NCBI RefSeq assembly: GCF_000253255.1
Contig: NC_015580.1
Coordinates: 1,209,001 to 1,273,000, forward strand
DNA length: 64,000 nucleotides
Source: Novosphingobium sp. PP1Y
GTDB lineage: Bacteria; Pseudomonadota; Alphaproteobacteria; Sphingomonadales; Sphingomonadaceae
Direction: 5' to 3'
A program made the translations under genes and the position numbers. This document shows, one piece after another, positions 17,841-26,262 of this stretch. The notes under the pieces were generated by a model, which worked only from the letters and a program-made list of their open reading frames with translations, was not told the DNA's origin and searched no databases. Position 1 is the stretch's first letter, and each line of letters opens with the position of its first letter.

Positions 17841-18341
17841 ATGACATTGTTGTTACCGCTTGAAGACCGCCTGGCCCTCCAGGACCTGATTGCCGATTAC
17901 AGCTGGGCGCTCGACACCGGGGACGTCGATGCCCTTGTCGCCTGTTTCACGCCCGATGCGCGCATGGTCGAGGAAGTGTTTGAGGATCCCGATATCTGGG
18001 AAGGGCACGAGGGTATTCGCGGGATCGCTGAACATTATCGCAATGCCCCCGGATTTCCGGGGCGGCAGCATCATGTCACGCAGATCCAGTTCAGGCCGCA
18101 GGACGACGGCTCGGTCAAGATGCGCGCTTTCGCCTTTGTTACCGAATGCGATGGTGAGCCCCCCTATGTGCTGCGCTTTACCGGCTGGTATGACGATCAT
18201 GCGGTCAAGTGCGAGGACGAACGCTGGCGCTTCCATCGTCGTACCGTCCGCTTGTGGGACGGAGAGATCCTGAAGAACTTTCCGGGCAAGGGCGAATGGG
18301 TGCCGCGCAAACGCCCGGAATCGCTCGTCATCGACCGGTGA
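17841..18341 (+). CDS. SnoaL/NTF2-fold protein
   Basis: A protein of 166 residues with the SnoaL_4-like pattern: LEDRLALQDLIADYSWALDTGDVDALVACFTPDA at the start (helix plus first strand), then GHEGIRGIAEHYR, and a final basic RWRFHRRTVRLWDG strand. Such domains act as small cofactor-free lyases, dehydratases or non-catalytic partners of ring-hydroxylating oxygenases. Substrate cannot be assigned. GAGGAG precedes two adjacent ATGs (17838 and 17841); the second has the better spacing. Confidence 0.75.
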   Translation: MTLLLPLEDRLALQDLIADYSWALDTGDVDALVACFTPDARMVEEVFEDPDIWEGHEGIRGIAEHYRNAPGFPGRQHHVTQIQFRPQDDGSVKMRAFAFVTECDGEPPYVLRFTGWYDDHAVKCEDERWRFHRRTVRLWDGEILKNFPGKGEWVPRKRPESLVIDR

Positions 18342-18384
18342 GCAATGGGGCTGGGCGTGTCTGGCGTCCGGCCCCGCAAGCGCT

Positions 18385-18918
18385 TCAGGAAACGCGCGCG
18401 AACACCCAGCTGAATGCGCCATCGGAAAGATTAGCTCTTCTTGCGGGTGGCGGTGCGGTTGTTTCATTTTGCGAGAGGTCGGCAAAGGCTTCAGGCCAGA
18501 ATGCCCCGGCCGCAGCAACAAGCGACGGCATGCTTAGATTGGCCCTGTCATGATGCACGGTTGCGGCACTGCACGCGCTGTGTTGGACCAGCACAGTCTC
18601 TGCAAAACGGTATTCGCGCGCGACTTCCTCGAAAAGCAGATATTCGGCGTGGCGGGTCACGCCGAATATCCGGGAAGGTCCCGCGTCCAGCATTTTCGTG
18701 AACAGTCGCACCCGGTCGCCTTCTATGGGGATCGACCGGGCGCCCAGAGCCATGGCGCGGGAAGCGAAGCAGCAGGCGGCCGGAAGCGTCGTGTCATGAA
18801 CGAGATGCGTAGTATGCTTGCCGTTCGTGGAGAGAAGCGGCAGCGATCCGCTCAACATCGCAAGAGGCGCCGTGCAGGCTGCCGCGCTCAAGGCTTGCCG
18901 ACGCGAAAGCCAGGTCAT
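18385..18918 (-). CDS. Tat-signal protein of unknown function, third gene of a flavocytochrome operon
   Basis: A 177-residue protein I do not recognise. The N-terminus has a twin-arginine signal (SRRQAL followed by a hydrophobic Ala-rich stretch). The mature part has no motif I can name; it contains a CC pair near residue 50, a conserved-looking segment GVTRHAEYLLFEEVAREYRFAE, and a C-terminus WVFARVS. The start overlaps the cytochrome stop by ATGA, so it is translationally coupled to it. A role in export or assembly of the flavoprotein, which has no signal peptide, is a hypothesis. Confidence 0.6.
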   Translation of the reverse strand: MTWLSRRQALSAAACTAPLAMLSGSLPLLSTNGKHTTHLVHDTTLPAACCFASRAMALGARSIPIEGDRVRLFTKMLDAGPSRIFGVTRHAEYLLFEEVAREYRFAETVLVQHSACSAATVHHDRANLSMPSLVAAAGAFWPEAFADLSQNETTAPPPARRANLSDGAFSWVFARVS

Positions 18919-19331
18919 GGCTGCTCTTTCGATGTCGTCTTGGAGGGGGTGGCGGGATCGTGTGCGAGGTATGCGGCAATCTGGTCCATCTCCTCGTCGC
19001 TCACCTCGCCTCGCGGAACTGCCGGCATGTTGCCGATCCCCAAGCGGGCTGCCTGGATAACGAACTCTGTCGTCAGGTCCTCACGCTTTTCCAGCAGCGG
19101 TTGGTCGGAGCGCCGGGCGAGCAGGCCGGTGCCCATGCCTCCAGCGGTGTGGCACATCGCGCATTTCTCGATGAAGAGACGCTCGCCCGGACTCGCATCG
19201 GGCCGCGCATTGAGGGTTACCGGTGCCGGCGGTCCGGCGGGTGGCGCCTGGTTCGAAGCTGTTTCGTCCGATGCGCTGCATCCGCTGAGCAGCGCGAGGC
19301 CGCTGAGCAAAGCCAGGGGTTTGAAGTTCAT
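18915..19331 (-). CDS. Cytochrome c lipoprotein, partner of the flavoprotein oxidase
   Basis: A 138-residue class I cytochrome c. A lipoprotein signal (LSGLALLSGC) leads into an acidic/proline linker; the heme motif CAMCH is near residue 57 and the likely methionine ligand in GIGNMPAVPRGEVS near residue 100. In p-cresol methylhydroxylase and eugenol hydroxylase, a small cytochrome c accepts electrons from the vanillyl-alcohol-oxidase-type flavoprotein. Here the two genes overlap by ATGA in the order flavoprotein then cytochrome, which supports the same partnership. Probably anchored at the periplasmic face of the inner membrane. Confidence 0.87.
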   Translation of the reverse strand: MNFKPLALLSGLALLSGCSASDETASNQAPPAGPPAPVTLNARPDASPGERLFIEKCAMCHTAGGMGTGLLARRSDQPLLEKREDLTTEFVIQAARLGIGNMPAVPRGEVSDEEMDQIAAYLAHDPATPSKTTSKEQP

Positions 19332-20875
19332 GCGCGCGCTCCCCCGGTCTTGCCCGGCCAGATGCCGCTCTTGCCAGGGGCAATGATGCCGACCGGGTCG
19401 AGCGCATCCTTCACCCGCTGGTTCAATTTCGCGAGGGCATTACCGTTGAAGTCGTATGTCGAGGCGACGAGATCCATGTAGTCGAGGTGGGTCCGATACT
19501 CGCCGTATCCCTGGGCCCGGGCGTCGGCGATCAGCGTCTTGAGGAATGGATCGACCTTCTTCATCATTGCCGGGTCGTCCTTGTTCAGCAGGACCGCATT
19601 GACGTTGATCAGGTGGCGTTCGCCGAAGGCGAAGCTCGCCTGGTAATCCATGCCGTATTCGCGATAGCGCTCGTAGGTCCGCTTGAACTGTTCCATGGCA
19701 GCCTTGCCGGACTGGGGCAGGACCGGGGAGAATCCGATATGGCCGCCGCGTCCGCCGTGCCAGTTGGCATTCTGCATGGGGAAGGTCAGCGGGGTGCCGG
19801 TCCAGCCCGAGGCTTCCAGTGGCTCGCCTTGCTTCCATTGGGCCGGTTTCTTGCTCATCGGCTTGAGCCGGTCCATCTCTCGTTCGAGAATCGCATAGGC
19901 AGCCTTGTTCACGTCTTCTCTGCCGTAGAGCCGCAGGCTCACGCCCCACCATCCCACCTTGTAGCGATTGCGGATCGCCTGGATGACCTTGTCGCTCAAA
20001 GCCCCGGGCTCGTCGGTCCACTGGTCCCTTGTGGTGAGGACCGCTGCAGCGCGGAGCCAGTTGCCGATGGTCGGCGATTGCTGCAGTAGCCCCTCGCGGC
20101 GCAAGGGGGCGATGGCGTCCACCAATGGGCCGAGATCGTCCGGACTATCGAACTCGATGTCCATGCCCATCAGCGACTCCGGCGCCGGCATCAACCAGAG
20201 ACCCATCTTGGTCACGATGCCGAAGTTCGACTGAACGAACAGCTGGTCCCAGGCAGGGCCGAAGCCATAGCGATAGAGCTGCCAGGTCGGCGAACCATCC
20301 AGCGCGCCCATGCCGGTTCGCACGAGCGTGCCATCGGCAAGCACCACTTCCATGCCGCAGATCTTGCTGGTGTTCTCTCCATAAGGTGTATAGCCGACGC
20401 CGCGGTCCAGCGCGTTGCCGACTACGGAGCCCCAGGAATTGCCCGGCGTCGAAAGCCAGTGCTTCATCCCGCGTGCCTGCAGGAAATCGTAAAGATCGTA
20501 GAACCCGACACCAGGCTCCAACAGGACAGTGCCGTTCGCTTCGTCGTACTCGATCTTCTTCATGCGAGAGAGGTCGAGGATCACCGAGCCTGCAAGCACG
20601 GGCGCGCTACCGCCATAGCCGAGATTCTTGCCGCGACTGATGGGCCAAAGCGGGATGCCGTTCTCTTGGGCGATGCGCAAGGCGGCCTGGATCTGCTCGA
20701 CGCTGTCCGGCGCGATCGCACCGGCAGGCAAGTGGAAGGTGTCGTCGACTGCGAACTTGTCCCGATAGCTCGCGATATCCTCTTCGTTGAAGAAGACCTG
20801 CGACGCACCAAGGGCGGCGATGAACTGGTTCCTGGCGCGCTTGATCGTTGCGAGGTCCGGTAAGGGCGCGTTCAT
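19328..20875 (-). CDS. FAD-linked 4-alkylphenol oxidoreductase (p-cresol methylhydroxylase / eugenol hydroxylase type)
   Basis: A 515-residue vanillyl-alcohol-oxidase-family flavoprotein, about the length of the p-cresol methylhydroxylase and eugenol hydroxylase subunits. The FAD-binding part has SRGKNLGYGGSAP (near residues 90-105) and STPGNSWGSVVGNAL. The C-terminus has the family hallmark GIIAPGKSGIWP. The enzyme class removes two electrons from the benzylic carbon of a 4-alkylphenol through a quinone methide that water attacks. The covalent-flavin residue could not be assigned by eye. Start ATG 20875, giving MNAPLPDLATI, was preferred over the longer frame. Likely substrates are 4-alkylguaiacols, inferred from the divergent ligM gene. 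Confidence 0.85.
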   Translation of the reverse strand: MNAPLPDLATIKRARNQFIAALGASQVFFNEEDIASYRDKFAVDDTFHLPAGAIAPDSVEQIQAALRIAQENGIPLWPISRGKNLGYGGSAPVLAGSVILDLSRMKKIEYDEANGTVLLEPGVGFYDLYDFLQARGMKHWLSTPGNSWGSVVGNALDRGVGYTPYGENTSKICGMEVVLADGTLVRTGMGALDGSPTWQLYRYGFGPAWDQLFVQSNFGIVTKMGLWLMPAPESLMGMDIEFDSPDDLGPLVDAIAPLRREGLLQQSPTIGNWLRAAAVLTTRDQWTDEPGALSDKVIQAIRNRYKVGWWGVSLRLYGREDVNKAAYAILEREMDRLKPMSKKPAQWKQGEPLEASGWTGTPLTFPMQNANWHGGRGGHIGFSPVLPQSGKAAMEQFKRTYERYREYGMDYQASFAFGERHLINVNAVLLNKDDPAMMKKVDPFLKTLIADARAQGYGEYRTHLDYMDLVASTYDFNGNALAKLNQRVKDALDPVGIIAPGKSGIWPGKTGGARA

Positions 20876-21229
20876 TGCTTGGCTCCCCTTGCGGGTCTGA
20901 TGGTGCCGGGACGAGATTGTCCGGCACGGTCTTCGCTTGCCTTGTTCGAGCCTATTGTTTGCATCCTGCTCCAAGCCCACATTTCATCTTATACAGTAAC
21001 AAATGATATTTTTATGTGAAAATGCGACACTGTCAATCGTGGCATTTTCGTTGCGCGTTATCGCGCATATCTGCTGCAATCGCAGCATCGGACTGGTGTC
21101 TGGATGGATGAATATCATTTCATACGTGACGATCATTCTGGCAAACATTCCCCTTGTCTCAAGGGCCGTGCCGGTATTAGGCTGGGCGAAAGCGCCAAGA
21201 GGTTGTGCGCATGATGCGGGAGAATTTAG
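20876..21229. promoter_or_regulatory. Divergent promoter region, FAD oxidase / ligM
   Basis: A 354-base gap without a credible gene, clearly richer in A and T than the flanks between 20980 and 21150. It holds a weak operator-like element, GTAAC-AAAT-GATAT at 20996-21009 (8 of 12 consensus positions). It must contain both the minus-strand promoter of the flavoprotein operon and the ligM promoter; no unambiguous -35/-10 pair was picked out. Confidence 0.55.
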
Positions 21230-22633
21230 ATGGCCATGAATCTTGAGCAGGTTTTGCAGGGCGCGGGTAATCCCGTCGAGATGCTGCGAAATTCGCAGTT
21301 GGGTGCCTACGTCTATCCTGTCGTGGCGCCGGAATTCTCGAACTGGCGTTCGGAGCAGTGGGCCTGGCAGAACAGCGCGGTTCTGTTCGATCAGTCCCAC
21401 CACATGGTGAATTTGTATATCCGCGGAAAGGATGCCTTCAAGCTTCTGACCGATACCATGATCAATTCACCCAAGGGGTGGGCGGTCGACAAGGCCAAGC
21501 AGTACGTGCCGACAACGCCGTATGGCCATGTCATCGGCGACGGGATCATCTTTTGGCTCGCTCCCGAAGAGTTCTGCTACGTCGGCCGCGCTCCGGCTTC
21601 GAACTGGCTGCGTTATCAGGCCGAGCAGGGCTACGATGTCGAACTCGAACTTGACGATCGTTCGCCGATGCGGCCCATGGGCAAGCCGGTGTCACGCTCG
21701 GTCTGGCGATTCCAGATCCAGGGTCCGAAGGCCTGGGACGTGATCGAGAAGCTCAATGGCGGACCGCTCGAGCAGCTGCGTTTCTTCAGCATGAGCACGA
21801 TGCGAATCGCCGGCCGGGAAATCAGGACCTTGCGCCACGGCATGTCCGGCGCGCCGGGCCTTGAAATTTGGGGGCCTTATGAGGAGCAGGAGGAAGTCCG
21901 CGCGGCCATTCTCGAGGCAGGCAAGGAATTCGGCCTGATCGCCTGCGGCAGCCGCGCCTATCCTTCCAATACGCTGGAATCGGGTTGGATTCCCTCACCG
22001 CTGCCGGCGATCTACACGGGCGAGAAGCTCAAGGGCTATCGCGAATGGCTGGGGGCTGACAGTTATGAAGCGACGGGGTCGATCGGTGGCAGCTTCGTCT
22101 CGCAGTCGATCGAGGACTATTACCTCAATCCCTGGGAACTGGGTTATGGCCCCTTCGTGAAGTTCGACCACGACTTCCATGGGCGCGAGGCGCTTGAAGC
22201 GATCGATCCGGCTGAGCAGCGCAGGAAGGTGACCCTGGCCTGGCACCCTGAGGACATGGCCAAGATCATGGCATCGCTGTTCGATCCGGATGGCGAGCAG
22301 TACAAGTTCTTCGATGTCCCCCTCGCGAACTATGCTTCGTCGAACTACGACCGCGTGACCGATGCCGACGGCAAGACGGTCGGCCTGTCGATGTTTACCG
22401 GCTACTCCTACAATGAGAAGCAGGCGCTTTCGCTGGCGACTATAGATCCTGAAATCCCCATCGGCAGCGAAGTGCAGGTTGTCTGGGGTGAAGAGGACGG
22501 CGGCACGCGCAAGACCACGGTCGAGCCTCACAAACAGCTCGCGGTGCGGGCCATCGTTTCGCCGGTTCCCTATTCGCGCGTGGCCCGTGAAACCTACCAC
22601 GAAGGTTGGCGTACCCAGCGCGTCGACGCCTGA
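21230..22633 (+). CDS. ligM: Tetrahydrofolate-dependent aromatic O-demethylase, LigM type
   Basis: Moves the methyl group of vanillate or 3-O-methylgallate to tetrahydrofolate, giving protocatechuate or gallate. The 467-residue protein closely follows LigM of SYK-6 as I remember it: NLEQVL near the start, EMLRNSQLGAYVYPVVAPEFSNW, the long INSPKGW...KQYVPTTPYGHVIGDGIIFW block, YPSNTLESGWIPSPLPAIYTG and the C-terminal TTVEPHKQLAVRAIVSPVPYS. The fold is that of the GcvT aminomethyltransferases. DesA (syringate demethylase) is a related alternative but the sequence fits LigM better. ATG 21236 is an alternative start. No folate-recycling genes are nearby. Confidence 0.9.
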   Translation: MAMNLEQVLQGAGNPVEMLRNSQLGAYVYPVVAPEFSNWRSEQWAWQNSAVLFDQSHHMVNLYIRGKDAFKLLTDTMINSPKGWAVDKAKQYVPTTPYGHVIGDGIIFWLAPEEFCYVGRAPASNWLRYQAEQGYDVELELDDRSPMRPMGKPVSRSVWRFQIQGPKAWDVIEKLNGGPLEQLRFFSMSTMRIAGREIRTLRHGMSGAPGLEIWGPYEEQEEVRAAILEAGKEFGLIACGSRAYPSNTLESGWIPSPLPAIYTGEKLKGYREWLGADSYEATGSIGGSFVSQSIEDYYLNPWELGYGPFVKFDHDFHGREALEAIDPAEQRRKVTLAWHPEDMAKIMASLFDPDGEQYKFFDVPLANYASSNYDRVTDADGKTVGLSMFTGYSYNEKQALSLATIDPEIPIGSEVQVVWGEEDGGTRKTTVEPHKQLAVRAIVSPVPYSRVARETYHEGWRTQRVDA

Positions 22634-22650
22634 CTTCGCTAATCGTTAGG

Positions 22651-22699
22651 CGCCCCGCCAAAGCTTGTGCGGACCTGTCCGTCTGGCTTTGGCGGGGCG
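22651..22699. terminator. Perfect 14-base inverted repeat between convergent ligM and CmcJ-like genes
   Basis: CGCCCCGCCAAAGC (22651-22664) pairs with GCTTTGGCGGGGCG (22686-22699) with no mismatch around a 21-base loop, followed by TCTTG on the plus strand. The position between two converging genes suits a bidirectional terminator. Confidence 0.8.
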
Positions 22700-22706
22700 T
22701 CTTGCA

Positions 22707-23498
22707 TCAGAACCAGTATGCGATCGCCCGATGTTCGATGGAGGCGCGCGGCACGGCGTGGTGCTTCGCGTCAGGATTGTCGAAGGCGACGTGTGGGACG
22801 CATCGAGCGACGTCCGGTGCGCTGTCGTACGTCTTGAATACAAGTGCTTCGCCCGGCGACATGTTGCTGAACCAGCACCAGCGATGTCGGGGGGAATGGG
22901 CCAGAACCAGCCCTTCGAATGACCAGAGGTCTTCTCCGTTGCGATCGAAGATGGCGTCTGCGGGAAGCAGATCGTCTGGTGAGACGGTTCTTGCATCGCA
23001 AAGCGCCAGCGGAACGTCCTGGGGTGGAGGTGTGAGGATGCTCCAGATGTTGTAGTGCGCGCTGCGACTGGGTCTTGGTTGTCCGCCTGGTGCGAAGCGC
23101 CGGGAGAAGGTCTCGGCCGTTCGGCCGGAAACGTCGACATGTGCAAAGCGGGCTGGACGGGAATTGTCGAGCGTGCCGCAAAGGGGCGAGCGCTCCGAGA
23201 AGCGTTGTATGCCCCGTCCTGTCGGGATCACAAGGTCCGCGCCGGTAACTTGGGTCAGAAGCGACGCCAGTTCATTCTGTCGTGAGTCGGATGTCTGGCC
23301 ATCAGTTGGCAGAATCTGCGTAGCCATAACATCCGATATGATTTGGAATCCTTCAAAATCGAGCGAGGTTTTCGATCCTCTGGCATCGTGAATCGGCATC
23401 GCTCTAGAGTCAATCGTGACGGTGTCGCGTGAAGTATCATTTGCGTGGTAGAGCATTCTGGATGCTGTCCTTACCGCGTAGGAGATTTCAGAAATCAT
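22707..23498 (-). CDS. CmcJ/NvfI-family putative non-heme iron oxygenase (first of two)
   Basis: A 263-residue protein of the CmcJ/NvfI (asaB-like) family, which includes fungal and bacterial Fe(II)/2-oxoglutarate-type enzymes. The iron facial triad is visible as His120-x-Asp122 (FAHVDV) and His236 (CVPHVAF), with Arg251 placed to bind a co-substrate acid. The family block PPPQDVPLALCDARTV and HRWCWFSNMSPGEALVFKTYD are also present. It shares these blocks with the paralogue at 36380. Substrate unknown. It is transcribed on its own, divergent from the TonB-receptor gene. Confidence 0.8.
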   Translation of the reverse strand: MISEISYAVRTASRMLYHANDTSRDTVTIDSRAMPIHDARGSKTSLDFEGFQIISDVMATQILPTDGQTSDSRQNELASLLTQVTGADLVIPTGRGIQRFSERSPLCGTLDNSRPARFAHVDVSGRTAETFSRRFAPGGQPRPSRSAHYNIWSILTPPPQDVPLALCDARTVSPDDLLPADAIFDRNGEDLWSFEGLVLAHSPRHRWCWFSNMSPGEALVFKTYDSAPDVARCVPHVAFDNPDAKHHAVPRASIEHRAIAYWF

Positions 23499-23618
23499 AG
23501 ATATTTCCTAATTTTAACAGTGCATAAAATACTTGGCGTCCCGCAGGAACGGGTCTCGAAATCCATGTTTCCGTGATTCTCATGCAGATGGCTGGCCGCG
23601 CTTCGATGGGATGAATGG

Positions 23619-23632
23619 GTAACATTCGTGAC
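23619..23632. promoter_or_regulatory. MarR-type operator, copy F (degenerate)
   Basis: GTAAC-AT-TC-GTGAC matches ATAAC-N2-TC-GTTAT at 9 of 12 defined positions. It lies in the 246-base divergent region between the CmcJ-like gene (minus) and the TonB receptor (plus), about 110 bases before the receptor start. Confidence 0.4.
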
Positions 23633-23744
23633 TATACTCTTGCCATCCAAAAATAGTATGTCATACAAACATAATGTCGCTATCCAGGCGACCACATGGC
23701 GCCGAGTTCGGAACACCGTCCGGGCGCCGGTTCAGGAGAGGACC

Positions 23745-26147
23745 ATGATGCAGATCTTCACCAGGGCACGCTTGCGTCGCGTGTTGCTTGTAACGGTTTC
23801 GGGGAGCGGGTTGTTCGCTGCTGCGCCTGTCCTTGCACAGGACCTGCCCAATGAAGCGGAGCAGACAGAACGGGCGGAGCAATCGCCCTCTTTCAATGAA
23901 ATCATCGTCACCGCACAGTTCCGCGCGCAGAACCTGCAGGATACGCCGCTGTCGATCACGGCAGTCGATGCAAACCTGTTGGCGTCAAGAAACCAGACGG
24001 ACATTTCCCAGATCGCCGCTCAGGCGCCGAACGTTCAGCTTACGCAGATGGGCGGCGCCTTCGGTTCGTCGATGGCGGTCTATGTCCGCGGGATCGGGCA
24101 GTACGACTTCAACCCGGCCTACGAACCTGGCGTGGGTATGTATGTCGATGACGTTTACTATGCGACGCTGACCGGTTCGATCATGGACCTGCTCGATCTC
24201 GAACGTGTCGAAGTTCTGCGGGGGCCTCAAGGTACTCTGACCGGGCGCAACTCGATCGGCGGCGCGATCAAGCTGTTTTCGGTGAAGCCCAGCAACGAGA
24301 ACAGCGGCTCGGTAGAGGTCGCCTACGGTTCGCGCGATCGCACGGACTTGCGCGGCAGTGCCAACTTCGTGCTGACAGACAACCTCTATGCCCGTATCGC
24401 TGCCGTCCACAAGCGGCAGGATGGCTACGTCGATCAGGTTGACTTCGGCTGCGCCAATCCCGGCAACCCGCTAGGCATCGGTGCTCGTCCATCTACGCCT
24501 TCGGATTGCGTCGTCGATAAGTTCGGCGAGAAGAACTATACGGGCCTTCGCGGTTCGCTCCGCTTCAATCCGGATGACAAGCTCGATTGGACGATCACGG
24601 GCGATTACACTTATGAAAATCGCTCCTACAGCGCGAGCGTCCTGACGGTCAACGATACGAGCAAGACCGACGGCGTCAATTTCATCTGCGGACGCTTCTG
24701 TACATACGCGGATTTCTTCGCACCGGCGGGCGGCATTATCGATCAGGCATATTACATGCCCAGCAAGACGAAGTTCGAGGGCTGGGGCGTTTCGAGCAAC
24801 GTTAGCTACGAGTTCAGTTCCCATCTGAAGTTGCAGTCGATCACCGCTTACCGGCGTTATCGACAGGTCTTTGGCACCGACGACGATTTCACGCCCAATC
24901 CCAACATCGTTGGCGCTGGCTTCAATGACTTGAAGTTTCGCTTCTTCAGCCAGGAACTGCGCCTTTCCGGCGATATCGGGCCTGACGCGGAATGGACCCT
25001 GGGCGGCTTCTACAGCGATCAGAAGACTCTCTATTTCACGCGGCAGGATATCCGCTACATCGATTATGCCTTCTGCGGAGGCATGGGCGCTTGCAACCTG
25101 CAGTTCCAGGGCAACGATCCCGTGAATGCCGACAGCAAGGCGGTATTCGGTACGGTCATCGTGCGTCCGACTGCCGAGCTCACACTGACCGGCGGCTTGC
25201 GGTACACCAAGGAGCACAAGGACTATACATTCGTTCGCAAGGGCCTGGATGGGGGCGTGCTGAATGACAGCTTCGGGGTCGGCCTCCTCGATGGGCTCGT
25301 TGGCCTTTACGACGGTGATCGTGTCGATTGGCGTATTTCCGCCGACTATCGTTTCAGCCCCGAGATCATGGGTTATGCGACGGTGAGCACCGGCTTCAAG
25401 GGCGGCGGCGTTGTTGCGCGGCCTTTCACGGCTCTCCAGGCCATCAACGGTGCTTTCGATCCGGAGACGCTCACGGCCTATGAAATGGGCGTGAAGACCG
25501 ACTTCCTCGGTCATCGTGTGCGCCTCAACCTCTCCGGGTTCTATAACGACTACAAGAATATCCAGTTGCCGATTTCGGACTGTTCGGTACTCGATGAAGT
25601 GCCGGTGGGAACGGGTACGAATACTTGCGCGGCAATCCAGAACGCAGGCGATGGCAAGATGTACGGCCTAGAGGCGGAGTTCTTCGCAAACTTCGTCGAT
25701 GGTCTCGATATCGATGCGTCGCTCAGCTGGATCGATGGCAAGTGGAAACGGATCGATGAGGTTGTGGGCGGAGCCATCAAGATCGATGATCCGATTACCA
25801 CGCCCAACTGGAAGTGGAGCGCGGGCATTCAGTATCGTGCCGATCTGGGCGAATTCGGATCGATCACGCCGCGCTTCGATCTTGCCTATACCGGCAAGCG
25901 CAGTGTGGGGCGTCTGACGCTCACTTCTCCGCTGGAATACCGGCCTGATTTCATCCTGGCGAATGCGCGGCTTACCTGGAAAAACAGGGACGAGGATCTT
26001 TCCATCTCGTTCGAAGTCCAGAACCTTTTCGACAAGTACTACCTGCTCCCACTGCGGTTCGTGGCTGTCTACGCCACGGCGGGGACCGGGTACAGCACGG
26101 TTGGGCGACCGCGCGAATGGGCCGTGACCGCCCGGAAGACCTTTTGA
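23745..26147 (+). CDS. TonB-dependent outer-membrane receptor (second of two)
   Basis: An 800-residue receptor. The ATG at 23745 (MMQIFTRARLRRVLL) has an AGGAGAGG site and leads into a good signal peptide cleaved near PVLAQ. A TonB-box-like NEIIVTAQ follows, then the plug (RGIGQYD, VEVLRGPQGTLTGRNSIGGAIKLFSVKP) and a barrel ending ARKTF. It is paralogous to the receptor at 11970 across plug and barrel. It heads the plus-strand unit carrying the beta-etherase-like GST pair, so uptake of a beta-aryl ether dimer or oligomer is a reasonable inference. Confidence 0.9.
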   Translation: MMQIFTRARLRRVLLVTVSGSGLFAAAPVLAQDLPNEAEQTERAEQSPSFNEIIVTAQFRAQNLQDTPLSITAVDANLLASRNQTDISQIAAQAPNVQLTQMGGAFGSSMAVYVRGIGQYDFNPAYEPGVGMYVDDVYYATLTGSIMDLLDLERVEVLRGPQGTLTGRNSIGGAIKLFSVKPSNENSGSVEVAYGSRDRTDLRGSANFVLTDNLYARIAAVHKRQDGYVDQVDFGCANPGNPLGIGARPSTPSDCVVDKFGEKNYTGLRGSLRFNPDDKLDWTITGDYTYENRSYSASVLTVNDTSKTDGVNFICGRFCTYADFFAPAGGIIDQAYYMPSKTKFEGWGVSSNVSYEFSSHLKLQSITAYRRYRQVFGTDDDFTPNPNIVGAGFNDLKFRFFSQELRLSGDIGPDAEWTLGGFYSDQKTLYFTRQDIRYIDYAFCGGMGACNLQFQGNDPVNADSKAVFGTVIVRPTAELTLTGGLRYTKEHKDYTFVRKGLDGGVLNDSFGVGLLDGLVGLYDGDRVDWRISADYRFSPEIMGYATVSTGFKGGGVVARPFTALQAINGAFDPETLTAYEMGVKTDFLGHRVRLNLSGFYNDYKNIQLPISDCSVLDEVPVGTGTNTCAAIQNAGDGKMYGLEAEFFANFVDGLDIDASLSWIDGKWKRIDEVVGGAIKIDDPITTPNWKWSAGIQYRADLGEFGSITPRFDLAYTGKRSVGRLTLTSPLEYRPDFILANARLTWKNRDEDLSISFEVQNLFDKYYLLPLRFVAVYATAGTGYSTVGRPREWAVTARKTF

Positions 26148-26154
26148 TCATTCC

Positions 26155-26187
26155 GGTTGCAGCTGGCTTCCCCCGCCTGCTGCAACC
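26155..26187 (+). terminator. Hairpin after the TonB-receptor gene
   Basis: GGTTGCAGC (26155-26163) and GCTGCAACC (26179-26187) form a perfect nine-base stem seven bases after the receptor stop. There is no T-run, so it may attenuate rather than end transcription into the GST genes. Confidence 0.6.
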
Positions 26188-26262
26188 GCATAATGCTAGT
26201 GGGATCAAGGCGATCTGGCCCGATTCAGGGACGGGCATGAATACGAACGGGAGACAAGCGCC

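Noticed and set aside
24471..25514. Minus-strand open frame of 347 codons inside the second TonB-receptor gene
   Set aside because: The receptor frame is complete with plug, barrel and C-terminal aromatic; the antisense frame shows no family features.
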